Position numbers and translations under genes: made by a program. Shown here one piece after another: positions 1-6,285 of a stretch of DNA of 6,542 bases (positions within the stretch are counted from its first letter, which is position 1; the number at the start of each line of letters is the position of its first letter). The DNA lies in NCBI GenBank assembly GCA_015486775.1, contig WFRA01000238.1, positions 1-6,542 on the forward strand, in the 5' to 3' direction. This DNA comes from Kiritimatiellales bacterium. GTDB taxonomy: Bacteria > Verrucomicrobiota > Kiritimatiellia > Kiritimatiellales > Pontiellaceae. The notes under the pieces were generated by a model that searched no databases, had not been told where the DNA came from, and saw nothing but the letters and a program-made list of their open reading frames with translations.

Positions 1-304
1 CTACTACGGCACCGACCGCCCCGCCGTCATGATCCGCGGGAACCTGACCCGCTCCACCTACCTCACCGAAGAGCAGGTTCACCAAAAAGGCGCCATCGTT
101 CTCTGGCTAAAGTCGCGCGACTTCCTCTCCGAAAAGAGAACTCCCCTCGGCCAGGTATTCCCCGATCTCGCGGAACGTTTCCCGACCTTGGAACCCCTGC
201 CCGACCTCATCGTCCGCTGGCCGCGCACCCCCAAAAAGCTGTCCGGCCGCTTCGGCATCGCCTACATTCCCCCGCATCCCCCGGCGCGGTTGCCTGAAAA
301 ATAG
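1..304 (+). CDS. C-terminal end of a probable GT39/PMT-family glycosyltransferase (5' truncated)
   Basis: The reading frame is open from base 2 to a TAG at 302-304, giving about 100 residues of the C-terminus of a longer protein; the start lies outside the window. The visible part begins YYGTDRPAVMIRG and continues with GAIVLWLKSRDF, a proline-rich stretch and a final GRFGIAYIPPHPP. From memory this matches the soluble C-terminal end of bacterial GT39 (dolichyl-phosphate-mannose mannosyltransferase-like or ArnT-like) membrane glycosyltransferases. Those often end with an 'R.G.A.VPP' segment after a 'GA.lvW' strand. They transfer a sugar from a polyprenyl-phosphate carrier on the outer face of the inner membrane. 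The membrane helices and catalytic acidic residues that would prove this are outside the window, so the assignment rests on a short tail only. It converges on the OB-fold gene and is not part of the Mla operon. Confidence 0.5.
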   Translation, partial: YYGTDRPAVMIRGNLTRSTYLTEEQVHQKGAIVLWLKSRDFLSEKRTPLGQVFPDLAERFPTLEPLPDLIVRWPRTPKKLSGRFGIAYIPPHPPARLPEK

Positions 305-315
305 AGCTGTATTCC

Positions 316-339
316 AAAGGAAGCCTTTCAGAATTTTTT
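316..339. terminator. weak hairpin between convergent genes
   Basis: A 5-bp stem (AAAGG 316-320, CCTTT 324-328) with a 3-base loop lies in the 39-base gap between two convergent stop codons (304 and 344). A T6 run follows at 334-339 for the plus strand. The stem is short and the T tract starts five bases after it, so this is at best a weak terminator for the left-hand gene. No matching T tract serves the minus-strand operon. Confidence 0.3.
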
Positions 340-343
340 AGGG

Positions 344-1411
344 TTATCCGGGGTTCTTCGTTTCCAATATCTGGAAGGCACCGACATCCTTCGGCACCAG
401 CTCCAGTTTTCCACGGTAGACCTTTACCGGCGCGGTGATCCGCACGCGCACGCCTTCGTCGAGCGCGTCGCGCTCCTCGCCGGAAACCTGCTTGTCCCAA
501 AAGACCACGGCGATGGTTCCGCTGCCGTCGTCGAGCGGATAGAGCACACCGCCGGGAATGGACTTGGGCACCCCCAGAACGCCCTCCACGGAAACCACCT
601 GCTTTTCCATTTTTGCCGTGATGCCGGCAACCTTCAACCCACCGCGCGGGGCGACTCCGGCTTCCAAGGGCTGGATGTCTTCGGCCTGCCAAACCTTGAG
701 TTGAACCTTGCCGTCGTAGACCCCGACCGTGCCGCGGATTTCCAGCTCGTCGCCGACGGCAACCTGCAACTCCGGCACAAACCAATGGACGACATCCAGC
801 GAGCCGCTGGAGTCGGAGAGCACGATCCGGTGTGGCGCCTTGGAGCCGGGGCGCGGATTCCAAACCTTGGAAACTCGGCCACAAACCGTCATGCGCGCCC
901 CTTGCTGCTCCGGGGTGATGTCGGAAAGCTTCAGCCTAGGCTCCTTCGTCTCCACGGCACCGGGAAGCAATTTGATCGATTGCCCGCTCAGGCGCACCTT
1001 GTTGCCGGCGCCCACGCCCAGGCTGCCCACCACCAAAACGCGGGTTCCAGCCTTTGGAAGTTTTTCCCCGGCGGAGCGGTCGAAAAACACGGGGATGGTG
1101 CCGGTGCCGTCGTTAACAACATAGAGCAGGGAGCCGCTGCGGATCCGGCGGGCATCGGATTCGAGCACCCCCTCCACGCGGACGGAGGCAAAGTTCATCA
1201 TCGGGGTAATCTCGCCGATGCGAACGAGCGGAAGCTCGCGGTGGACGGCGTAGAGGTGGAGCAGGAAGAGTCCGCCGAGAGCGACCACCAGCGCCGCGAT
1301 GCGCAGCACCTTCAGCCCCATCCGCCGCCCCAGCCGCATGCCGCAATTCGCGCACCGGCTGGCCGGCCCGGAAAAGTGGCCGCAGTGCGGGCATTGGACA
1401 GAATCTTTCAA
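344..1411 (-). CDS. Zinc-ribbon, membrane-anchored protein with three OB-fold domains
   Basis: This 355-residue protein is unnamed but has clear architecture. Residues 7-23 hold a CPHC...CANC zinc-ribbon-like motif (C7, C10, C20, C23). Residues 34-55 form one hydrophobic helix (IAALVVALGGLFLLHLYAV), a probable membrane anchor. Three homologous segments follow at about 62-148, 160-249 and 259-350. Each starts 'I..ITP.M....V.V.GVL', contains a 'DDGSGTI.V.FWD'-type beta-hairpin and ends with 'G..V.V.G.V.VY.GK..L', the pattern of OB-fold (tRNA_anti-like/YgiW-like) domains. The start is TTG at 1411: a TAG lies two codons upstream in frame, and a purine-rich GGGGAT sits just before. It is the last gene in the minus-strand block, 140 bases after mlaD. 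By topology the OB domains probably face the periplasm and the ribbon the cytoplasm, though the order could be reversed. Role unknown; an envelope role is inferred from the operon. Confidence 0.8.
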   Translation of the reverse strand: MKDSVQCPHCGHFSGPASRCANCGMRLGRRMGLKVLRIAALVVALGGLFLLHLYAVHRELPLVRIGEITPMMNFASVRVEGVLESDARRIRSGSLLYVVNDGTGTIPVFFDRSAGEKLPKAGTRVLVVGSLGVGAGNKVRLSGQSIKLLPGAVETKEPRLKLSDITPEQQGARMTVCGRVSKVWNPRPGSKAPHRIVLSDSSGSLDVVHWFVPELQVAVGDELEIRGTVGVYDGKVQLKVWQAEDIQPLEAGVAPRGGLKVAGITAKMEKQVVSVEGVLGVPKSIPGGVLYPLDDGSGTIAVVFWDKQVSGEERDALDEGVRVRITAPVKVYRGKLELVPKDVGAFQILETKNPG

Positions 1412-1435
1412 ACCCTAATCCCCAAGCTGTCCGTA

Positions 1436-1550
1436 ATGAAGAATGAAGAATTCAGAATGAAGAATGGAGGAACTCAAACGGCGTTGGCCTTTTTCCATGA
1501 AAAGCTGTCGCAGAGCATCCATTCTTAATTCCAAAATCTTCATTCTTAAT
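1436..1550. repeat. Imperfect 32-bp inverted repeat filling the mlaD-OB gene spacer
   Basis: Two 32-base arms, 1436-1467 and 1519-1550, are inverted copies matching at 27 of 32 positions by hand alignment, separated by a 51-base loop. Each arm is itself made of repeats of AAGAATGAAG/AAGAATGG. The right arm ends one base before the last base of the mlaD stop triplet (1552-1554), and the element takes up nearly all of the spacer. The arms are AT-rich, unlike the flanking genes. The form resembles a MITE or a dispersed intergenic repeat. Transcribed from the operon promoter it would form a long RNA hairpin between mlaD and the OB-fold gene, which could attenuate readthrough or protect the upstream mRNA. 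Confidence 0.7.
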
Positions 1551-1551
1551 T

Positions 1552-2592
1552 TTAAAAGGCTCCAAACAACACGCTACCAAAAGAGGTGATCGGGGAGGCC
1601 TCGCGCAGGTCGTCCACGGCGGCGCGGACATCTTCGACCAGCAGGGTGGCCTCGTCGTAGAGCTTGGCGTCGCGCACGAGCCGTCCCAGGGTGCCCTCGC
1701 CGTTGTCGATGCTCTCCGAGATGCTGCGGAGGGAGGCCAGCGTGGCCTGGAGGTCGTCGTAGGCCGCATCGTCGCCCGAGAGCAGCTTGCCGAGCATACC
1801 CTTGCCTTCGGCGAGGTTGTCGCTGACGGTTCGCAGGTTGGCCAGCGTAGCCTGGAGGTCGCCGTAGGCCACGTCGTCGCCCGACATCATGCCCCCCAGC
1901 AAGCCCTTGCCCTCGGCGAGGTTGTCGCTGACGGCCCGCAGGTTGGCCATCAGCGCCTTGCCATCCTCGTACATCTGCCCGTCGTCCGCAACGAGCAGCC
2001 TGCCGAGGGAGCCTTCGCCCTTTTCCAGGCGCGACGTGATTTTCGCGGCATCGGAACTGAGCTGGGAGAGGTTGTTGTACAACGCCTCGTCCTTCATCAA
2101 TTTGCCCAGAGTGCCCTTACCCTCGCCCACCTCATCGATCATCTTCTTGAGGCTACTCACCGTGCTGCCCAGCTCGCCGATCAGGTCGATGGGCGGCGTG
2201 CCGAGAAGGGTGACGTTGTCGCCCAACTCCGGGGCACCATCCGGCCCCTCGTAGATCTTGAGGAATTTTCCGCCGAGCATGGAGGAGTCGACCACCTCGA
2301 CCCGGTATCCCCGGCGCAGGTGGAGCGGAATGTCGAGCGCGGCGTAGACGCGCACATGCCCGTCTTCGAGTTCGATCTGCTTGACGCGGCCAATGTTCAT
2401 GCCGCGCACAAAAACGTTGTCGCCCTCGCTCAGCCCGGCCACCTCGGGAAAGACAAACTCGTATGCGTAGCTTTTCTTCAGCAGGTTTTCGTGACTGAGC
2501 ACGATGGTGAAAATGCCCAGCGCAATCAGCACGGTGAACATGAACAAGCCCACCAGAATTTCGATACCCACTTCGCGCCTGTATTTATTCAT
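1552..2592 (-). CDS. mlaD: MlaD-type MCE-domain substrate-binding protein of a lipid ABC transporter
   Basis: This 346-residue protein is the membrane-anchored, lipid-binding subunit of an Mla/MCE transporter. Residues 9-33 (IEILVGLFMFTVLIALGIFTIV) form the N-terminal signal-anchor helix. Residues about 42-132 are the MCE domain: F.FPEVAGLSEGDNVFVRGMNIGRV, then the 'D..MLGGKFLKI' strand and a closing GD.V.LLGTPP. MCE domains form hexameric rings with a central lipid pore. The rest (about 140-335) is a long helical tail with five 35-residue repeats carrying G[KE]G.LG.L (at about 158, 192, 228, 263 and 298), each usually followed by an aspartate/tyrosine patch and a heptad-like helix. ATG at 2592 overlaps mlaF by 8 bases, and GGAG lies 7 bases upstream. 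It is much longer than E. coli MlaD (about 180 residues), so the tail is an addition. A Phe is at the C-terminus. Confidence 0.93.
   Translation of the reverse strand: MNKYRREVGIEILVGLFMFTVLIALGIFTIVLSHENLLKKSYAYEFVFPEVAGLSEGDNVFVRGMNIGRVKQIELEDGHVRVYAALDIPLHLRRGYRVEVVDSSMLGGKFLKIYEGPDGAPELGDNVTLLGTPPIDLIGELGSTVSSLKKMIDEVGEGKGTLGKLMKDEALYNNLSQLSSDAAKITSRLEKGEGSLGRLLVADDGQMYEDGKALMANLRAVSDNLAEGKGLLGGMMSGDDVAYGDLQATLANLRTVSDNLAEGKGMLGKLLSGDDAAYDDLQATLASLRSISESIDNGEGTLGRLVRDAKLYDEATLLVEDVRAAVDDLREASPITSFGSVLFGAF
1745..1945 (-). repeat. ~105-bp tandem repeat inside mlaD (35-residue coiled-coil-like repeats)
   Basis: The region encoding the third to fifth tail repeats of MlaD is a visible DNA-level tandem repeat with a period of about 105 bases. 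The segment reading GGCGAGGTTGTCGCTGACGG on the plus strand occurs at about 1812 and again at about 1915, and a GGAGGTCG.CGTAGGCC segment recurs at about 1751 and 1855. The protein copies read VSDNLAEGKG.LG..LSGDD, nearly identical in repeats three and four and more diverged in the flanking ones. High identity of the middle copies suggests recent duplication or gene conversion, so tail length may vary between strains. Confidence 0.75.
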
Positions 2593-3352
2593 GGCTCAAC
2601 TCCGTCTCCCATTTTCCCTTTTTCGTGATGTACTGCGACTCCAGAAAGCTTTGAACCGTTGGATCCTTCGACCGGATGAATTCGGACGGGGCGGCATTCT
2701 CCACGATCTTTCCGCGGTGCAGCATCATGATGCGCGACCCGATCGACAACGCGCTGTGCAGGTCGTGCGTCACCACAACGCTGGTTATACCGAGTTCCTT
2801 GCGCATATCCATGATTAAATCGTCAATGCGCCGCGAGGTGACCGGGTCGAGCCCCGAGGTGGGCTCGTCGTAGAGCACGATCTTGGGGTTCATGATGATG
2901 GCTCGCGCCAAGCCGACGCGCTTCTGCATGCCGCCGGAGAGGTCGGCAGGGAACTTGTCGCCCGCATCGGAGAGGTTGAGCAGCTCCAGCTTTTCCCCGA
3001 CCAGCCGGGCGATCTCCTGCTCGCCCATCTTCGTGTGTTCGCGCAACGGAAGGGCCACGTTGTCGAACACGGTCATCCACTGCAGCAGCGCCGCGCTCTG
3101 GAAGAGTACGCCAAACTTGCTGCGCACCTGGCGGAGTTCCGACCGCCCGAGATGGTCGATGCGCCCGCCGTCGACCACCACGCTGCCGGAGTCGGGTCGC
3201 ATCAGGCGGATCATGTGCTTGAGCGTGACGCTCTTACCGGCACCGGAAAGCCCAACGATCACAAACGTCTCGCCAGCCCCGACCTCGAAGTTGATACGGT
3301 CGAGGACGGTTTTCCCGCCAAGCGCCTTGGTGATGTTCTCGAAGCGGATCAT
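2585..3352 (-). CDS. mlaF: MlaF-type ATPase of the MCE lipid ABC transporter
   Basis: This 255-residue cytoplasmic ATPase powers the permease. All ABC motifs are present: Walker A GLSGAGKS (34-41), Q-loop glutamine Q85 in LFQSAALL, signature LSGGMQKR (138-145), Walker B IVLYDEPTSGLDP with catalytic E163, and switch histidine H196 in VVTHDL. LSGGMQKRVGLARAI with DEPTSGLDPVTS is typical of the MlaF/MCE-associated (Ttg2A-like) clade. Its length is close to the family norm of about 265 residues. The C-terminal tail (KKGKWETELSHE) is charged and runs into the mlaD start. ATG 3352 overlaps the mlaE stop by 4 bases (ATGA), and its stop lies within mlaD's first codons. These overlaps mean translational coupling and roughly matched production of E, F and D subunits. 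Confidence 0.96.
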   Translation of the reverse strand: MIRFENITKALGGKTVLDRINFEVGAGETFVIVGLSGAGKSVTLKHMIRLMRPDSGSVVVDGGRIDHLGRSELRQVRSKFGVLFQSAALLQWMTVFDNVALPLREHTKMGEQEIARLVGEKLELLNLSDAGDKFPADLSGGMQKRVGLARAIIMNPKIVLYDEPTSGLDPVTSRRIDDLIMDMRKELGITSVVVTHDLHSALSIGSRIMMLHRGKIVENAAPSEFIRSKDPTVQSFLESQYITKKGKWETELSHE

Positions 3353-4185
3353 ATGTAGAAGAGCCTCGTTATCATGTAGCCCAGCACCAGGATGATGAGG
3401 AAGGAGAGGATCACCGCGCGGCGGGTGGCCTTGCCGACCCCGACCGCACCCTCGGTCGTCATGAACCCCTGATGGCAGGCCACCGTGGCGATCACGATCC
3501 CAAAGACAACGGCCTTGAAGAGGCCGACGTAGAGATCCTTGTTGGTCGCGAACTTGGTGGCGTTGTCCATGTAGGATTGCACCGAAACCCCCAACTGGGT
3601 CGCGCCGACCACGGCACCGCCAAGAATCCCGAGAATATTGGTGTAGACCGTCAGGATCGGCATCATCACCGCCAACGCCACCAGGCGCGGCATGACCAGG
3701 AAGCGGTTGGGGTTGATGCTCATCACCTCCAGCGCGGCGATCTCCTCGGAAACCGTCATGGTGCCCAGCTGCGCGGCGATGGCCGAACCGACGCTCGCCG
3801 CAATGATCAGCCCCGTCATGAACGGCCCCATTTCACGGATCATCGAGACGGCCACGGCGGAACCGATATAGACCTCCTGGCCGTAGCGGCGCAACTCGAG
3901 CCCGGTCTGAAGGGCGAGGATCATCCCGGTGAAGAGCGCCACCACCGAGATGACCACGAGGCTCTTGATCCCGGTCACATACATCTGCATGGCGGTTTCG
4001 GCGCGGCTACGCTTCGTGAAGAGAAAGCGGACGAACGCGGTCGCCTCCAGTAGCATGAACAGCGCGTGACCGGTGTTGTGCAGCACCTGCAGCACCTTCC
4101 CCCCGACCCGGCGGGCCGAGCGGGCGGGATAGCGCATGTATTCTATGACAAAATGGGCTATGGCTCCTCCTCCCCACCGAACCAC
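3349..4185 (-). CDS. mlaE: MlaE-type permease of the MCE lipid ABC transporter
   Basis: This integral inner-membrane subunit docks MlaF below and the MlaD ring above. The family hallmarks are clear: the long amphipathic N-terminal helix (about 25-57), membrane helices at about 72-95, 105-140, 160-195, 220-240 and 255-275, the REMGP motif (117-121) leading into GSAIAAQLGTM, and the EEIAALEVMSINP coupling segment (148-160) where MlaF contacts the permease. The C-terminal CHQG..T.GAVGVGKATRRAV segment (237-257) is also typical. The start is uncertain. GTG 4185 gives 278 residues but has no Shine-Dalgarno. ATG 4137 gives 262, close to E. coli MlaE (260), and could be reached by re-initiation after the upstream stop at 4158-4160. 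With the GTG start, mlaE overlaps the upstream gene by 28 bases. Confidence 0.94.
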   Translation of the reverse strand: MVRWGGGAIAHFVIEYMRYPARSARRVGGKVLQVLHNTGHALFMLLEATAFVRFLFTKRSRAETAMQMYVTGIKSLVVISVVALFTGMILALQTGLELRRYGQEVYIGSAVAVSMIREMGPFMTGLIIAASVGSAIAAQLGTMTVSEEIAALEVMSINPNRFLVMPRLVALAVMMPILTVYTNILGILGGAVVGATQLGVSVQSYMDNATKFATNKDLYVGLFKAVVFGIVIATVACHQGFMTTEGAVGVGKATRRAVILSFLIILVLGYMITRLFYI

Positions 4186-5492
4186 ATGAACAAAAATTGG
4201 TAGCGGTGGTTGTTTGGCATCCTTTTATATCCCGCGAGCCCCTTGAGTAAAGACCATTCAAATTTTTGCGGGCTTTTTGTCTGGCGGTAGAGCCCCCACA
4301 ACAGGTCATGGCCGATCTCGCCATCGGTGTTCATGCGGCGGTAGAGCGTCCACCAGGGTGCCCAGTTGCGCTCAACCCCCGGCGTGTTGCGCAGCGGCCA
4401 AAGTTCCAGAGTCCGGAAGCGGCTGTTGCCATCCTTTCGCTCCCAGCTCATCAGCGGCCAGATTTTCCAATATCTGGAAGCGACATCGCCTACCTCATAT
4501 TTCCCAGTTTTTTTGGTAACGACTTCGGACTGGTAGGCGACGAACGGAAGGGCGTAGCGGCGGTGCTGGATGTGGCGGGCATAGCGGGTTTGGTTGTTCC
4601 AGAAGAGCGGCCAGAAGCAATACTCCTTGGTCTGCGTGCCTAGGTGCTTTTTCCCGTAGAGTGGCCAGACAATGCGCTTGTACATCGTGCCGCCGGCCAG
4701 CTGGACAAACGGCCAGGGCGCATGGACGATCCACTGCTCCTCGCTGGTCATGTAGCGAAAGAACGGTGCCACCAGCCAATAGGTGTCCGCCTTCTCCGTC
4801 TTCACCTGCCCATAGATCGGAACCAGCACGAACCCACCGCCGGGATTGCGCTCGTTGGTGTACTTGACCGAGCTGTAGAACGGCCAGAGGACAAACTTCT
4901 TGTCGTATTCCCCAAACACGCTCGAGGTTCCGTAGAACGGCCAGACCCGGAAGCGCGCCACCTTCGGCCCCGTCGTTTTCGATCCGATCGGCCAGAGCAC
5001 CGTCGTGGTGCGGACATCGTCCACGTTCGACTTTCCATAGATCGGAAAAAGAACGAACATGATTTTGTCGCGCCCCAGGAACTCGTGGATCGTTCCGCCG
5101 AACGGAAATAGTGCAAAGTAGCTTTCGCCGTTGGCGTCCACCCCCTGGAAATAGAACGGAATCACCCAGTTGCGGTGGCGGTCGTCCTTCTTCGAGAAAT
5201 CCGCCGAGTAGCCGAAGAAGAGGAAGCGTCCATAGGTCTCCTCCTGGAACCCCTTGCGGGTGTAGAGCGGCCAGAAAAAATCCTTGCGCCACCGCTCCGT
5301 GGCGGGATCCTCGATGTGCGAATAGAACGGGCGCACTGCAAAAAACGACATGCCGTTGGTCGCCGTCGTGCTTTCGTAGAGCGGGTCGCCATCGAACCCC
5401 GCCCAGGACGACCCCGCAACGGCGAAAAGCAAAAGTAGCACCTTCGGCCCCCAGCGGGGAACACGCTTTGAATGGAAACAGCTCAAATACAT
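4158..5492 (-). CDS. Exported ~20-fold aromatic 'WPFY' repeat protein, first gene of the Mla operon
   Basis: This 444-residue protein is not recognised by name. A Sec signal peptide is clear: a basic n-region (KR..R..K), hydrophobic VLLLLFAVAG (18-27) and an SSWA/G cleavage site near residue 31, with no lipobox. Almost all of the rest is a tandem repeat of about 18 residues: an aromatic strand ([FWY]..[WF]P[FLI][YF]), often a following G/S turn, then a charged, loop-like stretch. The repeated prolines fall at 55, 75, 112, 130, 150, 168, 185, 204, 225, 243, 261, 277, 295, 316, 346 and 366; degenerate units (near 94, 381, 400) bring the count to about 20. The alternating aromatic strands suggest an all-beta fold, an outer-membrane barrel or a beta-rich repeat structure. 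ATG 5492 is used because an in-frame TAA sits three codons upstream; its Shine-Dalgarno is weak. Overlap with mlaE implies a role in the MCE pathway. Confidence 0.85.
   Translation of the reverse strand: MYLSCFHSKRVPRWGPKVLLLLFAVAGSSWAGFDGDPLYESTTATNGMSFFAVRPFYSHIEDPATERWRKDFFWPLYTRKGFQEETYGRFLFFGYSADFSKKDDRHRNWVIPFYFQGVDANGESYFALFPFGGTIHEFLGRDKIMFVLFPIYGKSNVDDVRTTTVLWPIGSKTTGPKVARFRVWPFYGTSSVFGEYDKKFVLWPFYSSVKYTNERNPGGGFVLVPIYGQVKTEKADTYWLVAPFFRYMTSEEQWIVHAPWPFVQLAGGTMYKRIVWPLYGKKHLGTQTKEYCFWPLFWNNQTRYARHIQHRRYALPFVAYQSEVVTKKTGKYEVGDVASRYWKIWPLMSWERKDGNSRFRTLELWPLRNTPGVERNWAPWWTLYRRMNTDGEIGHDLLWGLYRQTKSPQKFEWSLLKGLAGYKRMPNNHRYQFLFMWFGGEEEP
4164..4175 (-). promoter_or_regulatory. Strong Shine-Dalgarno-like GGAGGAGGAG at the mlaE start region
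   Basis: On the minus strand this reads GGGGAGGAGGAG, an exceptionally good anti-Shine-Dalgarno match, lying in the last codons (GEEE) of the upstream repeat-protein gene. It is downstream of the GTG at 4185 and 26 bases upstream of the ATG at 4137, so neither obvious start sits at normal spacing. The in-frame codon 7 bases after its first GGAGG is an ATA (4161-4159). It may equally be an incidental Gly-Glu-Glu coding sequence, or may hold terminating ribosomes for re-initiation at 4137. Confidence 0.4.
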
Positions 5493-5625
5493 TTCCAGAC
5501 ATTAAACCATGCCTGCGCGCACTCCTGCAAATTTATTAAACGAAGGGTTTACAACGCCACACCAAGCGCGTAAGCCTACCCGCGAATTTAAAAACGGAGC
5601 ACCCAACAACCAGGAGGATTGAAAA
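5493..5625. promoter_or_regulatory. Divergent intergenic region serving the Mla operon and the histone-like gene
   Basis: These 133 bases separate two divergently transcribed genes, so promoters for both should lie here. The middle is AT-rich (about 5528-5553 and 5585-5594). A TTTACA at 5548-5553 resembles a -35 box for the plus strand, but the sequence 17 bases on (TAAGCC) is a poor -10. On the minus strand TTTAAT at about 5539-5534 could be a -10 element. I cannot fix either start site. Confidence 0.4.
5612..5617 (+). promoter_or_regulatory. Ribosome binding site of the histone-like gene
   Basis: AGGAGG at 8 bases before ATG 5626. It is a consensus match and fixes this start over any upstream alternative; it also suggests high translation. 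Confidence 0.85.
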
Positions 5626-5943
5626 ATGGCAGCAAAGAAAACAACCAAGAAAGTACCGGCCAAAAAAACCGTAGCGAAAAAGGCCACCGCAAAGAAAGCA
5701 CCGGCAAAAAAGGCGCCCGCCAAAAAGGCTGCCGCAAAGAAAGCGCCGGCTAAAAAGGCGGTCGCCAAAAAGAAAAAGGCTACGGCAAAGAAAAGCGCCA
5801 AAGTGAAGTACACTGCCGAGCAGGTCTATTCCATGATCGAGCAGGCCGCCTACTTCGCCGCGGAAAACGATGGATTCGGCAAAGACCCCAGCGAATACTG
5901 GGCGCAGGCCGAAGCATCCATCAACAGCATGATCAAGGGCTAG
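5626..5943 (+). CDS. Histone H1-like Lys/Ala-rich protein with a C-terminal DUF2934-like domain
   Basis: This 105-residue protein probably binds DNA or RNA. Residues 2-58 are a low-complexity tail of [12 protein letters not shown] units, like the C-terminal tails of H1 histones and of bacterial H1-like proteins (AlgR3, HctA/Hc1-like), which compact DNA through charge. Residues about 62-104 ([36 protein letters not shown]) form a small helical unit resembling DUF2934: a helix with 'AY..AE..G', then a 'D...W..AE' helix. That match is from memory, not a search. ATG 5626 is well supported by AGGAGG at 5612-5617, with 8-base spacing, and translation ends just before a strong terminator, so it is a stand-alone, probably well-expressed gene. 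The antisense reading frame is only a hydrophobic shadow of the AKK repeats. Confidence 0.85.
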   Translation: MAAKKTTKKVPAKKTVAKKATAKKAPAKKAPAKKAAAKKAPAKKAVAKKKKATAKKSAKVKYTAEQVYSMIEQAAYFAAENDGFGKDPSEYWAQAEASINSMIKG

Positions 5944-5966
5944 CCCCGCGGTCAGCCGATGCTTGC

Positions 5967-5999
5967 AAAGGCAGCCCCGCCGGGCTGCCTTTTCTTTTC
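5967..5999 (+). terminator. Rho-independent terminator of the histone-like gene
   Basis: A perfect 11-bp stem (AAAGGCAGCCC 5967-5977, GGGCTGCCTTT 5982-5992) with a 4-base loop is followed by a T-rich run (5990-5998, broken by one C). It starts 24 bases after the stop of the histone-like gene and is the best terminator in the window. Confidence 0.9.
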
Positions 6000-6069
6000 G
6001 GGCACCCCTTGCCCGGCGGGCAAAGAAGGATGCAGCGTCCCCTCCGGGAACGCCGAGCCCCAACTCGGC
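5999..6069. repeat. Cluster of short hairpins
   Basis: Three small perfect stems lie close together: CGGGCA/TGCCCG (5999-6004 with 6010-6015), the competing TTGCCC/GGGCAA (6009-6014 with 6018-6023) and GCCGAG/CTCGGC (6052-6057 with 6064-6069). The first two share bases and are mutually exclusive. Stems this short arise easily in GC-rich DNA, so only their density is notable. Confidence 0.4.
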
Positions 6070-6170
6070 ACACCGCCGCCCGCTTGCTTGGGCAACCGAG
6101 ACGGATCGCCCTACCTTCTCCCGAAAACGCCGGCCGCGCTGTGGCGCAGGCTTTCCAGTCTGTGCAAAGG

Positions 6171-6219
6171 GCAGACAGGAATGTTTGCCACACACCGTGT
6201 CGCAGGCATTCCTGCCTGC
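6171..6219. repeat. 13-bp inverted repeat
   Basis: Arms at 6171-6183 (GCAGACAGGAATG) and 6207-6219 (CATTCCTGCCTGC) pair at 12 of 13 positions around a 23-base loop. An imperfect smaller stem (CAGGCT/AGTCTG, one wobble) lies just upstream at about 6148-6163. The shape fits a REP-like intergenic element. Confidence 0.6.
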
Positions 6220-6285
6220 GCGAAAAGGCGCAAGATGCACAAAAAATCCAATGGCTGGAAATGTTGCATCCTGCCGATACGTTTT

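Noticed and set aside
701..1528. 275-codon plus-strand frame opposite the OB-fold gene
   Set aside because: It is antisense to a gene with three recognisable OB repeats and a zinc ribbon, has a His/Gln/Ala-rich composition and runs into the inverted repeat.
4495..5502. 335-codon open frame on the minus strand, overlapping the WPFY repeat gene
   Set aside because: It runs in another frame of a gene with a clear signal peptide and regular repeats. Its own translation is rich in Arg, Pro and Gly with no domain pattern, as expected of a GC-rich shadow.
5629..5800. Short tandem repeats that might suggest a CRISPR-like or satellite array
   Set aside because: They are in-frame AKKA/PAKK codon repeats of a protein, with no constant repeat and unique spacers.
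5502..5813. Hydrophobic minus-strand frame ([13 protein letters not shown] repeats) opposite the histone-like gene
   Set aside because: It is the reverse complement of the AKK codon repeats, which always reads as Phe/Ala/Leu; the plus-strand gene has the Shine-Dalgarno and terminator.
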